Shown here: positions 1 to 12,600 of the stretch, piece by piece
Layout of the letters: each line of letters begins with the position of its first letter
Position numbering within the stretch: position 1 is the first letter of the stretch
From: Paragonimus westermani
Lineage: Eukaryota > Platyhelminthes > Trematoda > Plagiorchiida > Troglotrematidae
Direction: 5' to 3'
DNA length: 64,000 nt
Assembly (NCBI GenBank): GCA_008508345.1
Contig: QNGE01000952.1
Span: 124,001 to 188,000, forward strand
Made by a program: the position numbers and the translations under genes
The notes under the pieces: model-generated
Database searches by the model: none
Told to the model about the DNA's origin: nothing
The model's input: only the letters and a program-made list of their open reading frames with translations

Positions 1-327
1 TGTGAAGGAGTTTTTCTGGGTTGGCAAAAACGCACAGTTTAGTCCAGGGCAGTTGAAATGTCAACACAAGAGTTCTGGTGATTGACTTCACTTGGTGACT
101 GTTGTTCATCGCACTTGCTATTGGACTGCAAACTTTCACTATTAATAGAAGTGACAGAATCAGTGTAAAAGTTTGGGCGTACAGGTTTGAATGTTACTGT
201 TAAACTTACATGCTTAATCTTCTGTGCATTGATGGCAACACCTCACTTGTTGAAAAAACATGTGCAGCTGAACTGCTCAGGTTAGCGCACAAGCGAACAA
301 CCTGAGCTAAGAAACGAACAGTTATTT
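1..327. other. Non-coding stretch, no feature seen
   Basis: No gene or repeat was recognised here. The last 12 bases (316-327, GAACAGTTATTT) are the left copy of the direct repeat flanking the fold-back insertion that follows. Confidence 0.5.
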
Positions 328-599
328 ATGCAAAAATAATTTGTAGCGAACAAGCTCGTTTACAGTGATTCATCATCAGGCTAAATATATCACATTTATA
401 TGGCACATTTTAAAGGGAGAATCGTTAGGAGAGTAAACAGGGGACAGGTGACTAATGAGGTCAATCAGTTCAATGTTACACTGCGATTTCCCCGCAAAAT
501 GTGCGACGTAAATGTGATATATTAAGCCTGATGAGGACTAACTGAAAACGAGCTTGTTCCCTACACTATTTTTCATGACTATGCTGGGAATTTTTATGA
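328..599. mobile_element. Fold-back insertion with two opposed hammerhead-like units
   Basis: Two arms of about 95 bp (roughly 332-426 and 481-575) are inverted copies of each other with scattered mismatches; about 55 bp separates them. The whole unit lies between 12-bp direct repeats (GAACAGTTATTT at 316-327 and 600-611), which look like a target-site duplication. Each arm carries a hammerhead-like core: CTGATGA at 528-534 on the + strand, and its complement at 373-379. In the left arm, read on the minus strand, TTTAGC before the core can pair with GCTA-C-AAA after the cleavage position. AAACG can pair with TGTT around an AGCT loop as a short stem III. Stem II is poor in both arms, and the GAAA box is intact only in the right arm (544-547). 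Known: Penelope-like elements and some flatworm repeats carry minimal hammerheads. Inferred: a non-autonomous retroposed unit, possibly from a Penelope-type terminal repeat; a MITE is less likely given the 12-bp duplication. No coding sequence is present. Confidence 0.6.
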
Positions 600-611
600 G
601 AACAGTTATTT

Positions 612-3600
612 CTTTGTGGTAGGCTTTACTAATGACATTTCGGTAAATTGCAAAATGTGTCTAATTGTGTCTAGGAATAATGAATTAAAAGCATGGGGTG
701 CTTTTATCACCGACCGATTGCATGCGGGTATTTTGCTGTAGTGGACTACGGACAAATTCGTGCTACTCACAGAGTGCGTGAACAGTGTCACATGTTCGCC
801 AGACGAGGTGGATAATTTACACACAGACGGTACTTTTGAACTACACTTGCATTACTCTGTTCGTGGGGAAATATTTGATTCAGCACTTATTTTCAGGAGA
901 ACTGCTCAGTTCGAAAACAACTTTTAGAGACTTAAAAGCACCTACTTTGTTTTCCTCTCAAGTTTAGTTCATTTATTTTCAAGCAAATAGAAGGTTAGAT
1001 GTTCACCAGACTAGAAGTCAGCTGCAGTTAACGCTATTCCTCATTACTCTCTAATTTTACTGAAAGATAAAGAGCATTCAGGCGTCGCTGGCATCAAAAA
1101 TCTTTCAACTCCCCAAAACGTTTCACTGAGGCCGATTTCTCTCGGGGTATTTCATGCAGTGAGAACGGCATTTTGGTCAAGCCAATCCGGATTAACCCAG
1201 CTGAAAAAATGACCCCCGGTTGAAACTTTCAGGACGATTCATCGTCGCCTTAAGCCAGCTTGGGACAAGTGGCTCCTCTAGTGTTATGACGTATGACTGC
1301 GTACAGTTGTGAATAAGAATTCAGCTAATATCACTGAATAAAGTTTGTTACCAGTTGCCCTGATGTTTTGTTGCCTTCCTTCTCTACGTTCACAATGGCC
1401 ACGTGATAACTCAACTATGCACAGTAACGACGCCCTGTTTTTCACCAGAAGATTTATTTTCGACATACTCGGCGTTTGGATTTTCGATTTGTCAAGAGTG
1501 CCGACCACATTCAGTTCATTAAGTCAGTGGCTTGGCCATGTTCACTTCGGAATTGTGCTAGGTAAACAGACTTAGGGCGTAAAATTTCCACCCGTTATTT
1601 TGTTCGATAATAATTCAATTTATTTTATACTAGTTGTTGTGGAGAAGGGCCCATATGTAAAGCTCAATTAGGGTTATAAAATTAGCTTGTTGAATCCTAC
1701 CCCGAAGATCTCAAGCTTGGCTTGTCGCGTTTGAAATCTTGACACCAAACGTGTGTGAATAGTTCTCGTGTAACCTTATAATGTATGGAAGAGACATACT
1801 GTAGCTGTCTTGTCGTTGGTGAGAAAGATAACTTGATTGATAATGGATTGTGTAAGTATTTCACTTGACCCCCACTAACATCTGACGGTCGACATGGTAC
1901 TCGCTTACTGAGATAAAGGTGGACGAAACGGTTGCTGTTGTTCTCTGTCTTTCTGAGACCTTTAACTGATTAGATCAACCGATAACTTAAAAGAAACTTT
2001 GTTGTTGTGACGTAAGTGCCACCTAGGTACCATGCTTCATCAGTTGGCCCCATTATACTGTACTACGTACTCTATGCTAGAGTATCTGCCAGACGTTCCA
2101 CAGAACGTCAATTCCCGTTGTTGTCTAATCCGGGTGGTACTAAAATTTGAATTATAAATTATAATGTGACAGAGACAAGAGGTTTAATGCTGAACAACCT
2201 CGGGCAACCAGCTTTCTTTCAGCACGGTTGGACGTAAAGCTAAACACTTCTGTCATTTGTGTTATACTGAGTACGTTGTTGACTGAACAGTTTGGCTCTT
2301 CTAAACGTGAGACGAGTGGTTTGGTGTTTTCAGCTCACTCCTAGCTAATAATTAAGCTATTCGAAATATTTCTCATAGTTTGCTTTACGATTGTGTTCAG
2401 CTCAATGATAAGCTGTTATCGTGAGCCAAATACCGAAACACGCGTTCTTTTTTTCCACAGTCAACAAGCGACTAATAATACTTCGTCCTCAAACTTAGTC
2501 AGATAGGCTTCGTGAACGGTAACTTTTCTGAGTGCACTGACGACAATTTAGAGCAAACCTAATTTTTGCAGTAAAAACTCCAAAATCACAATTCATCAGA
2601 AATTCTTTGTGGTTGTCTCTAGACTTCTAAGCAGCGGGCTCTTAGCATTCGAGCGTGTCTACCTCTAAATAGTCCACACGAGTCTAACGTAACCGTTCCT
2701 AGCGACTCACACATTCGGAATATCAAATCCCTGTTTGGAGGGGGTTATCTAGATTTTTGCCAGTATTTTCTACCATACACAGTGTTGTTGGATGTCCGTC
2801 AATAAACTTACTCACGAATTTATCGTTTCTTTTTAAAATGCCCAACGATGAGTTAGGTGAACGCCAGCACACTCAGCTCTATTCAACATGTCAGTTTTCA
2901 GAGATTCCTCTAAATTCTCTTATTCATTAGTTGAGGCTTGCACCATAGCAGTGTTTTAATATCCGCCAACGCTGAAATTCGACAATGAATCTCCACAGTG
3001 CTGTCGGTAGACGAGTACATTTTATACCAAAAGATTATATCCCTATTCGGTCGGTTTGGTTTGTTCTACTGTTTCCTGATTTTTTGCTAATACCTATAAG
3101 CAGCCGTAATCAGTGTACGTGTCGGCTAAAAATATTCTCGCTTTGAGTATAACTGGTTTTTCTTTGTTTATTAGAAAAAACCTGAGTAAAATCAAATCTC
3201 GGCAAAAGGTTGACCTTGTAATCACTGCTAGACCTTAATTGATTGGGGATAATTAGGCGCCACATCGATAGTGGTGCGATGCAGGCAGACCGTCAAACAC
3301 AGGAGCAAACCAATCTCATAGGTGGCACCACTAAGCAAACAGAGTAGACCGTAGGAAAATAGTCGGCCTTAAACGAGTAATGCGGTAATTTTTGTATCAA
3401 CAACAGCAATCATCTACAGTGTGTTTTGTTCCACCGGCCGACGAAGCAGCCTATAACAATGAACAATACCGACGTTCTCAACCATGAGCGGGCCGAATGA
3501 ATGTTAAGGAGTGAACCAGATAAATTGGTGGTTCATGTAGGTAGACGAAGCTTTTAAAACATCATCTTACCAAAAAATCGTCATCGAATGATGGACAGTC

Positions 3601-6600
3601 ATTCAATTCACTGGTGGTCTGTCCTATCAGCCTTGCCTAATGCGCGTGACTGGCTGAACGATTCCCAGTAAATCTATTCCTCATCAGGTCATTATGGTTG
3701 TAGAGGCCAGATAACACACTAGGACATAACGGAGAGGATAGACTAACGCAGTCACAGTTGAATGAAATGGAGGATTAGACCCCATCTAACACTGGGTTGA
3801 TTTGTATAGCTGGTCACTGTTACATCAGTGAATGGAGTACGTGTTGTTGGGCAGGCATGTAGTAAACCAGCGGGGTTCCAGGGCTCGGATAAACTTTTGA
3901 CCCTAAAACCCGAACAAGCTACTGTGAACATCGTGCTAAGTAGCATCAAATATGTCGACTATAGTTTACTTAACTCATCACCTTCGTGAATTTTTGAAGC
4001 TCATGTAGATGAGGTACACAAAAACATTTAGTTTTGATCCGGCAAAACTTGCATTTTGAAATCAAGCCGATGTGTTTGGGACGTTTCAAACTTTTTGATA
4101 TCTGTTCCCCAATCCTGCGTTTCAAGTTTTCTCGAATTCGCTTGGCATACAATAGAGCTTAATAGTTAAGATACTCACTGTTGTTCAGAAACACAATTCC
4201 TGAGACTTTGTCTGATCAACACATCCCCACATCCACTCATCTGGTTCAGATCTTTGAGATGTTTTTTGTTTGACAGATTTTTGTGCCATCTGACTAAACC
4301 AGTTGGAGCCGGTTAACTGGTGCGATTATATACATTCTCACACCGGGCCTCATTCCTTGTTGCACCCTGTCCATGACGTGAACAACAACAGTGTTGAACA
4401 ATATGGCAGTACACCAGCGTTTAAAAGCCCGTTCGCGAAAATCTCTGACATTTAGATTTCCTGCGACAGTGACATTGCTGTAGGTTAATCAAAGTTGTAC
4501 CAGCAACAAGCAGTGATACAGTTTGAATCACAATGAACTGTGGAACTTAAATTCCGAGAAAGAAAAGCAGTACCTGTCAAAAACATCACTGAATTCAGTC
4601 ATCTTCAAGTCTACTTGGTAACCATGCCTACGTCTTTGACTTTCAGCTAGTGTTATTTCTGATTAAGTGTACCACTAGAAAACTGTCATATTGTGTCGCG
4701 CACGTCTGTACGAACGATAGAAAGAATCCGGTGGTAACTTCAAAAAACATGTGAAGAAACTTAGCTGGCAAATCTACGGAAAGGCAAGTTACAAGTGAAC
4801 TAGGTTGGGCGTTAAATGTACCACAGTTTGTGTGCTCACAAGCTCCTTAGACAGCAACAGCGCTAATATACTGGGTGGGCAACATCAACCTTATCCATTG
4901 TAATGTAAAGGCTGTTTGACAAGAATACCATACTCAGACAAACATCCTAGAAGGCAAATTTCGGTTAATTTGTTTATAATAGATTCTTGCACTTATATTT
5001 TTGTACAATCCAATACGCGTTCTTAACATTTGGACAATTTAACCCCGATACCTAGAAGATGGAAACGAATATTGGAATGTGAATACTTCTGAACAACCTG
5101 CGAAAATTTGACAGAACTGGAGGTTAAGGTCATCACAAAATTTCGGCTGCCTTTACTGGCGCCAAGTTTAAAACCCAGGCAGGTGGTCTAGCCCACCAAG
5201 AAACCATGCTATCCGCTGCAATGTATCTTGAGTAATCATTGGATACAGCCTTATGTTTTAATAGCCATAGTTAAGAAATCAGTTTCTTATACAAACTCAC
5301 ATGCAGTGGGCAAACCGTTGATTCATTACGTTTGGGGCGATCACAGATTAACACAGTACGTGAATCACCTTTCCGTAAACAAACAACAATCTGAATGAGG
5401 CTTCCTACTTCTAGAATGCTGTTTCATTTGCGAGCAGTTATGCTACATTTCTGAAACCTGGTGATGTCACTAAAATGGCGTAGGTGGTCGGACGCAATTG
5501 AAACTGTGCGGAAACTAAGTTCGTCTTTAGAGAATGTAATTCAAATGTATTCACGTCTTTCATTCATCTTAGAAAACTCTGGTCTATCTAAATTTTGACT
5601 GACATCACCTGGTAATTCTCATTTCCATTTAAATGCCCAGTATTGATCTGGTTTTGCAAACATTATTTGATCGCTGTAAGCAAATATAAGCTATGGTGTA
5701 CTACTGTGACAAATTTTCTGATGCCAACCTTCAGATTCACAATATAAAATCAGTTTCGAACTCGATTTCAAGCATCTAGCAGGTGTGGCGTGAACGAGGT
5801 TCGAACAAATCATACTGCGTACTAAATCTGTTATACGCTTGTTCACTAACCCTCTCATGACTATTCATGAAGTCCTGACGTGACGTTTTTTCTGGCTAAT
5901 CGCTGAAGGGGTACCGGTGTGGAGAACGCATCCGTAATTGCATAGAACAACACATCACCTAAATTTTCCGAATGTCTTTATGACTATCCAACGTAGTCAC
6001 ATTGCTACTGCACTGACAAGAATATCCGTGGAGTAGGAATGAAATTTATCGTTTTAATACTGAACTTCAAAGAGGTGTAACGTAAACAAAGTTATGCGAT
6101 GACTTTTGTCAGATTAATGTTTGGAATCGAGTGGTTAATATGTAGAACAAAAATTTCCACATTTAGATGTTTGGACCACTTTGTTTTAACATTGCACACA
6201 AATGTTGGGCAAGTGGGTTTAAATGTCGTTAGAGCCAGGGATGAAAGAAAATTAAAAACCTATCAAACTGAGAAATGTATGTGGTCAGTTAGGCTGTAGA
6301 AGACAGAATGAACAAGCCTTGGTTATTGGATACTCCGGGAGACTGGTAAAAATTCCAGTACATTTATGTAGTAAAAGGTAATAGAAGCTTGTGTGCACCG
6401 TTGGAGTAGTACACCAGTGCATATTGGGAGTATCCTCAAAAGCAATATGAATGGTAACCCTAAACAGGATATTATGAACTGAATAGGTCCTAGGGATGCC
6501 TAAGCTACCAGATTTTGTCCGATGTGTGGTGCAAGCTGTATTAAAAGGTACGAGCGGTCATGCTCACCTGCCAGAATGCACTAGTTACATGGGCATCAGG

Positions 6601-7563
6601 TATTGTGAACAAATTATTGTATTCACCAGTATCAGCTGAGTCAAGTTAGAAACGTCAGTCCGACTGGTGCACCATATTTAAGTTGATCTCAGAGCAGATA
6701 CAAGATGCTGGAATTCATTCATGAGCCGCAGGTCGAATGATTATCCTTGTAAGCAATTTGCTATCCCGTGTAATTACCGGCCAGCTTGGTTATTCGTTGT
6801 TTCTAGACAAAATTTGTATGCAACGAAAGGAGATTCATTATTGGCTGCAGATATGGGCACACTGTTAGAAGGACTACGACAGCTGAATCAACGTGAATCC
6901 CGATTAAAGTAAGCGAAAATGAAGTGGGGAAAATAGTTCATACTGCACAATAACCGGTACTCTTTTTTCACATTAAAGTTCTGCGAATGACTAAATAAAT
7001 GGTCGGAAAATAAATTTGGGAAGTTAACTTAGCAAACTGCCCATTCGGAATACGTATTTCGTAGAGTTTTGTGAGCAAATGTTTCTTGATTTCATAATAG
7101 CTTCAAAAATTACGGCTTGTAATACAGTTTTGTTGTGATGATTTTGGTGTGGATTTTGAACAAGGTTATGCGTTGTTAGTCCCTATTCACAGATGAGTGA
7201 GTTTTATGTGTATAAGACTGTAAACTAGCCAAGATTTTAGTCCGCCTTCAGTCCTCGTTGTTACGCGCTGAGACATAAACTGTGCGCGGTCGAAACTTAT
7301 TTACTAAGCAATCTTAGATTCAACCAACCTGGCTGATCCAGTTTTTATCTAGAAGATGGTGCAGGACTGTGAGCACACTGTAATAATGCACCTTTGTTGC
7401 CAAAAACATGAATGCCAAAAAACTGTTGAGATAGCATTTGTATTAAGTATCTAACAACCGATGTGATCTGTGCAACTTACACCTTTGAGATCAAGTGAGC
7501 GCAAATCTTGACCAGTCTGTCAATTAGAGGATGGGTCGAAACACAGGAGAATTTTCCTATCAG
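612..7563. other. Long stretch with no supported gene
   Basis: No recognisable protein family, RNA gene or repeat was found. Open frames at 1345-1575, 3752-3949, 3970-4152, 6099-6299 and 6721-6912 are 60-76 codons long, match nothing I know and are no longer than chance allows. The sequence is AT-rich and unstructured, consistent with intergenic or intronic DNA. Confidence 0.4.
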
Positions 7564-7696
7564 TAGCCGACAAGATAAGAGTCGCTGGAAAGGAAAACGA
7601 CAATGAGGGGCGGAAAATATTACACAGATGGATCACTGATGCAGTTGTGAATGAAGAGGAGGAAAGTGACCTTTTTTACTTGGTTAACCACCTCTG
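7564..7696 (+). CDS. Candidate internal exon, acidic protein of unknown function
   Basis: The frame is open for about 56 codons in total. This segment is bounded by a pyrimidine-rich acceptor ending TTTTCCTATCAG at 7563 and a strong donor, CTG|GTAAGG, at 7697. It starts with the last two bases of a codon and ends with the first two of another, so it would sit between two other exons. The translation is highly charged, with a Lys/Arg/Asp-rich first half and a NEEEESDLFYLV run near the end, unlike the low-complexity hydrophobic translations around it. No domain was recognised and no partner exon was found nearby. It has no start codon of its own. A purine-rich stretch that is open by chance is a real alternative. 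What is seen is the open frame and both splice-like borders; function is unknown. Confidence 0.25.
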
Positions 7697-8250
7697 GTAA
7701 GGAAGATATTAGTCTAATCTTGTGATTTTCTCAAATACGGATGTAGACCGGATGAATAATTCATTGGTGACCGGTCAACCTCATCCAAAACATCATATGA
7801 CACTGCTGTGGATAACAAATAATGGATAGTCATCACGTTGTGGGACGTTTTCAAGAAGCAATTAATAATTTTCAGATCTCATTGATGGACGTTTTCCTGA
7901 AATACCGACTTGTAAACTTTAATGTTGAACGTCTGACTCTTCCGCCCATACCCTCAACACTAGACACGTGAATATGTACACCCGTAAATCCTAACCCTTT
8001 CATCCAAACAAACACAACCGGATTGACAGACCGTGTGTCCAAAGCAAGTTCACACCGCGCAATTCACCAAATTAGATGTAAAGTTGGTTGAAATGCCTAA
8101 TGACTAATCGTAGTGAATTATAGTAGACGATCCCGAACTCTTCTGAATTGAAACAAAGATTGTGCTCCGTCCCTCGCACAGATTGATCACAGTCTGTAGA
8201 GATGGCGGTTAAACTTTCCTGAGTACGCACACGAGCTAATCATTACGAAT

Positions 8251-8463
8251 ATGACAACTGAATTGCTCAACCAAATTGAGCTTCTTCGTGAAGTTTCATA
8301 TTTCACCCGACTCTACGTTTTGAGCACTCAGGAGAGAGAGGCTTCCGGGATATTCAACAACGGCGCACCGTTGAACTTTGGGAAAGCGGTAATGGTCCGC
8401 GTTAACTTCCTGACATGTTTTCAGAATTTCGGTCCTCGCCCTAGCTCTTGCGAATTACTCCAG
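8251..8463 (+). CDS. Candidate start exon plus micro-intron, hypothetical
   Basis: An ATG at 8251 opens 46 codons to a donor-like GTAATG at 8389. A 36-nt segment ending TTTTCAG (8389-8424) could be a micro-intron; it is followed by 13 codons to a second donor-like CAG|GTTATA at 8464. Very short introns near gene starts are known in schistosomes. The 36-nt segment is a multiple of three and contains no stop, so splicing is not needed to keep the frame open, which weakens the case. The predicted peptide begins with a moderately amphipathic Leu/Glu stretch and matches no family I know. It lies about 0.5 kb upstream of a Penelope-like fragment and shows no resemblance to it. Confidence 0.15.
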
Positions 8464-9019
8464 GTTATAACTGCTCCAGTCAGGTGATGTTCAGACTTGA
8501 TTTCAAAACCGACCAGAAGTTCCACTGCGAGGCTTTATATAATTTTTGTCTAGTAAATTTTTCAAGCAAGTGTCTTCACAGGGCCATAGGATCACCTGCT
8601 CATAATTTGGTCATGCTTACTGCATACACTTAGGGTTCTGCTAAGAGATAAACGTAACACTACCCCTATTTGTAATCTGAATGTAAACCTCTAACAGCGA
8701 ACCTTATGTGCCATTTAAGATTTTCTGAGAGGATGTAATCGGTTACTTCTCGAAGTTCGTTGTAAGGACGAAAGAGTCCAGCGTCAACTTAAGGTGCCCG
8801 ATACATTCATATGCACATTACAATTCCACAGTAACAAAGGACGAGTTTCATTGGGTAAAATTTGATCCACACAGGTAGCACAGAACAAGACATGGGAAAA
8901 TGACATTGCGGTCAAATTTCACAGCCCGTGGATCAAACTGGCGCTTGTAGCCTTACGGTTTGTTGGCTGCCCTGTAAGTTGTGTGCAGTCAGCTTGGTCA
9001 GTTTTAAATCATTAAACCC
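8464..9019. other. Non-coding stretch before the Penelope-like fragment
   Basis: Nothing was recognised. The open frame at 8448-8633 is short and unmatched. The reverse transcriptase core that should lie upstream of the 9.0-9.7 kb element is not recognisable here, so that element is probably 5'-truncated. Confidence 0.4.
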
Positions 9020-9691
9020 TTCAAGAAGACCGTGGTTATGAAACTTCGAGTGAACTCTAATCTACTTGTTATCAAGACCACATACAAGAAGTGTTCATGC
9101 AGAACGGCTACCCAGTGAGTGTCATTCAGAAGGTGACGCAGGCAGTAGACTTGAAACATCAGCCACCCTATGTGAATGAGAAACTTGCGTGTATTATTCT
9201 TCCTCTCAAGGGGGATCCCGTGACGGAAAGTATCTCAAGAAAGCTCAGAAAGTCGGTCGAAACAACCGGCCTCGCCGCTCAGTTGTGCGTCAGTTTCCCG
9301 TTCAACACCCGTTATCATGTCACAGCTCAAAGACAAATCTGCATGTTCTACAACTAGTTGTTGCGTGTACTCATTTGTTTGCTCGTGTCGAGCATCACAT
9401 ATTGGTCGTACTACATTGTGATTGTCTGACCAAGTGCCTGAACATCATTCTACATGGTTGAACGGTGTTGTGACTGAAACGGTTTCAAGCGCTAGTGTTG
9501 CTCATTTGGCCGGCTCCAATCATTCTCTCAGTGAGAAAGATGGTTCTTCAGATTGTCTAACGAGTGCCAAAGAATTGATAAAAATGATGAGATTCCGAAT
9601 GTTGACCGTTGCCGAAGCCATCAGCATCCGATTGCGCAACCCTGACCTCTGCGCTCAAGAGAAGTTCATGCGGACACTTAACCTCCCCTGA
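9020..9691 (+). pseudogene. Penelope-like element 3' part: linker and GIY-YIG endonuclease
   Basis: A decayed Penelope-like retroelement lacking its reverse transcriptase core. At about 9100 the frame reads MQNGYP, matching the conserved NGYP end of the Penelope RT/thumb region. A linker with an IILPLKGD motif, typical of this family before the endonuclease, follows. After a +1 frame change the endonuclease begins with CVYSFVCSC (from about 9362) and continues HIGRTT, where HIG replaces the usual YIG. An in-frame TGA lies at 9419-9421, probably a decayed Arg codon. The same frame then runs to 9691 with VPEHHSTWL, VAHLAGSNH, LTVAEAISI and LCAQEKF, the typical C-terminal half of this domain, ending in LNLP. 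In intact elements the GIY-YIG enzyme nicks target DNA for reverse transcription. The frameshift, the stop and the altered motif make this copy inactive. A further in-frame TAA lies about 40 bases upstream of the NGYP motif. Confidence 0.85.
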
Positions 9692-12600
9692 CCCACAATC
9701 AATCAAGTCCACGATCTGGAACAGTGACTGTGTAACCGATAACAAACGCACCGTCCATAACCTATATTGACCATTTTGCTGACTCCTCCTAGTCACTGTT
9801 TTAATATATTTACTGCGTTGTAATTGGCCTAATGATCAAAAACAGGAAACAGGTCCTGTTCGCCACTCTGTCGTTCTCATGACTTCAGTGGGTATTTTCG
9901 AACGAACTAAACAATTCAAGGGCCACATATTAACATTTTGCTGATTGTTTTCGATGATCAGTTACGCTTACCCCGAGAACCTCAACCATACACATCACAC
10001 AAGTTACTTCACTTCGTGTAATTAATGTGGAGACTATTGTCCTGAGCTAACTCGTGTTTCAGACCACGTGGTCTAACAAACGTACACTTCCAATAAAGTT
10101 TCATCAAACTGCGACAGTTACGAAACAAGAGAATGAAATTGAAAACGGTCAAATGCGGAATTTGACGCTGGTCAACATTTAAACTACCTCATTTTTTGTC
10201 TGGAAGCACCAACTGGGTGTTGACTGCTTACGTATTGTTCGAGTGAGTAAGTTAATGGTCAAGGTAGTTGCAGAGGTCGGGCGAATATTTTTTGCTTACA
10301 TAAGATTCCAAATAAACTGAGTTTTTACCGACTTCTTACAAGCTTTTCTGACAGCTGCAGTGGTCCGCTGGCTCGATTCGTGTGTTCAGTTGATTTGAAG
10401 TCACGTGATACTACACCGGGCAAAGTGTTCTATCACTCAACCAACTCTTGCTTTTATATGCCGGATAAGATCCAAGTGCTACTTTAATGCCGTTGAAATG
10501 AGCTCAAAATAAAAAAGTCCAGAAATTTTTGTCCGAAACATAATTAAGATGGTTCTATGTGAATTGTGTTATTTAAGGTAGTTTCTGTTATAACTGGTTT
10601 TAAGTCGAATGGTTAGACAGTTTTAAGTTTGTTCGCAAACAATACATAGTATTGCATAATCAACTATAATTTCATGGGGACTAGCTTCTAGAGACAAAAA
10701 GTAAGCAGATTGTGTTACAACCAAATGGACGGCGTGCTTTTCAGTTTTTCCACTCAAAGCGCGAAAAACTAAACGTTATAAACTTTTACAGCAGTTAAAA
10801 AGGGAAAGAAGATGGCATAAATCAAGTCTCGGTGAATTACTAAACAGGCCTAATTCCAGCGTTGTTACCCAACTTCCACAAATCACATACAGCCACATGA
10901 ATATTAGAGAAACAGTATTTATTTCAACACAGGGCGATCAACACATTGATTACGGGACAACGGTTTTTTTTATCGCAAGCCACGTGGTCCGTAAATTACA
11001 CTGGTTTTACAGTAACACACGAACGTTATACGAGTGGATAAATGTTCGAATACGTGAGATAAGAGTGAAGTGTTTGTTTCCCTGTAAGGCGTACACGATT
11101 ATTTTATGAATCGGAATATAAACGTCCTTTAATTAATCTTAAGATCCAACAAATAAATCCAAAGCTATCATACAAGGTACCTTTTCGAAAACAGCCGTCA
11201 GGCACAAACTAGGTGCTCACCGGATGCCGCACATCTTCGGCGCACTGTCAAGACATCGATCCAACACTCGGTTTCAGTATGGAACAAAACAGTTTAGATT
11301 TCTCTTACTACGGGTCAGAATACGTATATTTCCATAAAAAGTTGAGATCAAGTCATTCGGGTTACTTTTCTTGGACTAGTGCTTTTTACGAAGTCGCTCA
11401 TCTAACATGTGCAGATAGAATCAGCTTTTATAACTAGAAATTTCTACCTCCGTTTCTTCAACGGCTGCTTATAGTTCAAACATAACATGGTGTGATTTTT
11501 GCTCAACACTTGTGCCAAGTACAGGCTGGAAGAAGAGTATCGCCGGTAACACTGCAGTATTTATTGAATAATCCTTCTGTCACACATAACACCGCTTCTA
11601 CTACCAACGGCTGGTGGTTCCGCAAGGCTCGATCTTGTACACCCAAATGAGGCAAAATGCACACATGTACAGCCTGTTTGGCATGAAAAATATTGGTCGT
11701 TTTCTGTTACTGATGGTATCTTGTAAATGTCGAAAGTACTCAGTATCTGAGTAAAACGATAGTCAGGTTTTCGTTTGTTGAGTTTGATTTAATCGTCAAA
11801 TCGGACACCTTGCTCGATCGTACGAAAAGAGCTTCAAGTTAAAGTTTATCAGGACATTGGCATTTATTCTAGAGGAACATGGTGGAATGGTATTTCGTTT
11901 GGGATCAGGGAGCTGCCCACAAATCGCTAAACAGCCTTAGCTGTTACAAAGAGATCGTGAGTCCAGTGTATTCCAAATGATTCTTATTACTGTAGAGCAT
12001 GGGTTCAGTGATGATGGCGTGAATGCATCACAAATACGTTATTGACTAAGAGGGTCTTCATCTTTTCCATACAAAGAGTAACAGCGAATACTTTCATGTA
12101 AGTAGGTGTCAATAACATGACATAATTTCTTCAAACTTTTACTTTTGATGAATTCCATTTGTAGAGAGAACAATATGGCGATAAAGTATACTTTATATTT
12201 CAGGCTAATGCAATCTGATTCTGAACACTGCCTCTAAATTTCGATTTCCTAACTGTAGCCTTAATGGTGCTATCCTCTCATATGCCTACGTCGCTATGTT
12301 GATGTGTGCTGATTAGAACGAAGAACGGCTTACTGTGGTGGTCACCGTTTCACACAAATAACCACAGGACCCATTTCCATCGATCATCCCCCATGTAGCC
12401 GATTTGATGTCCGAACATCTACCTGTTACCAAAGAATGAACAAATTTTATTGGACACTACGGAGTTTTTTCGCTACAAATGAGGAATAAACACATTAAAC
12501 TGCAATCAGCATTCGATTATTTAAAATTACTTTCGAATTTGGTGGAGGTCCAGACTTCAAGAAAAGTCGAGTAACCTGTGCTTTCTAAAATGAAACCACA

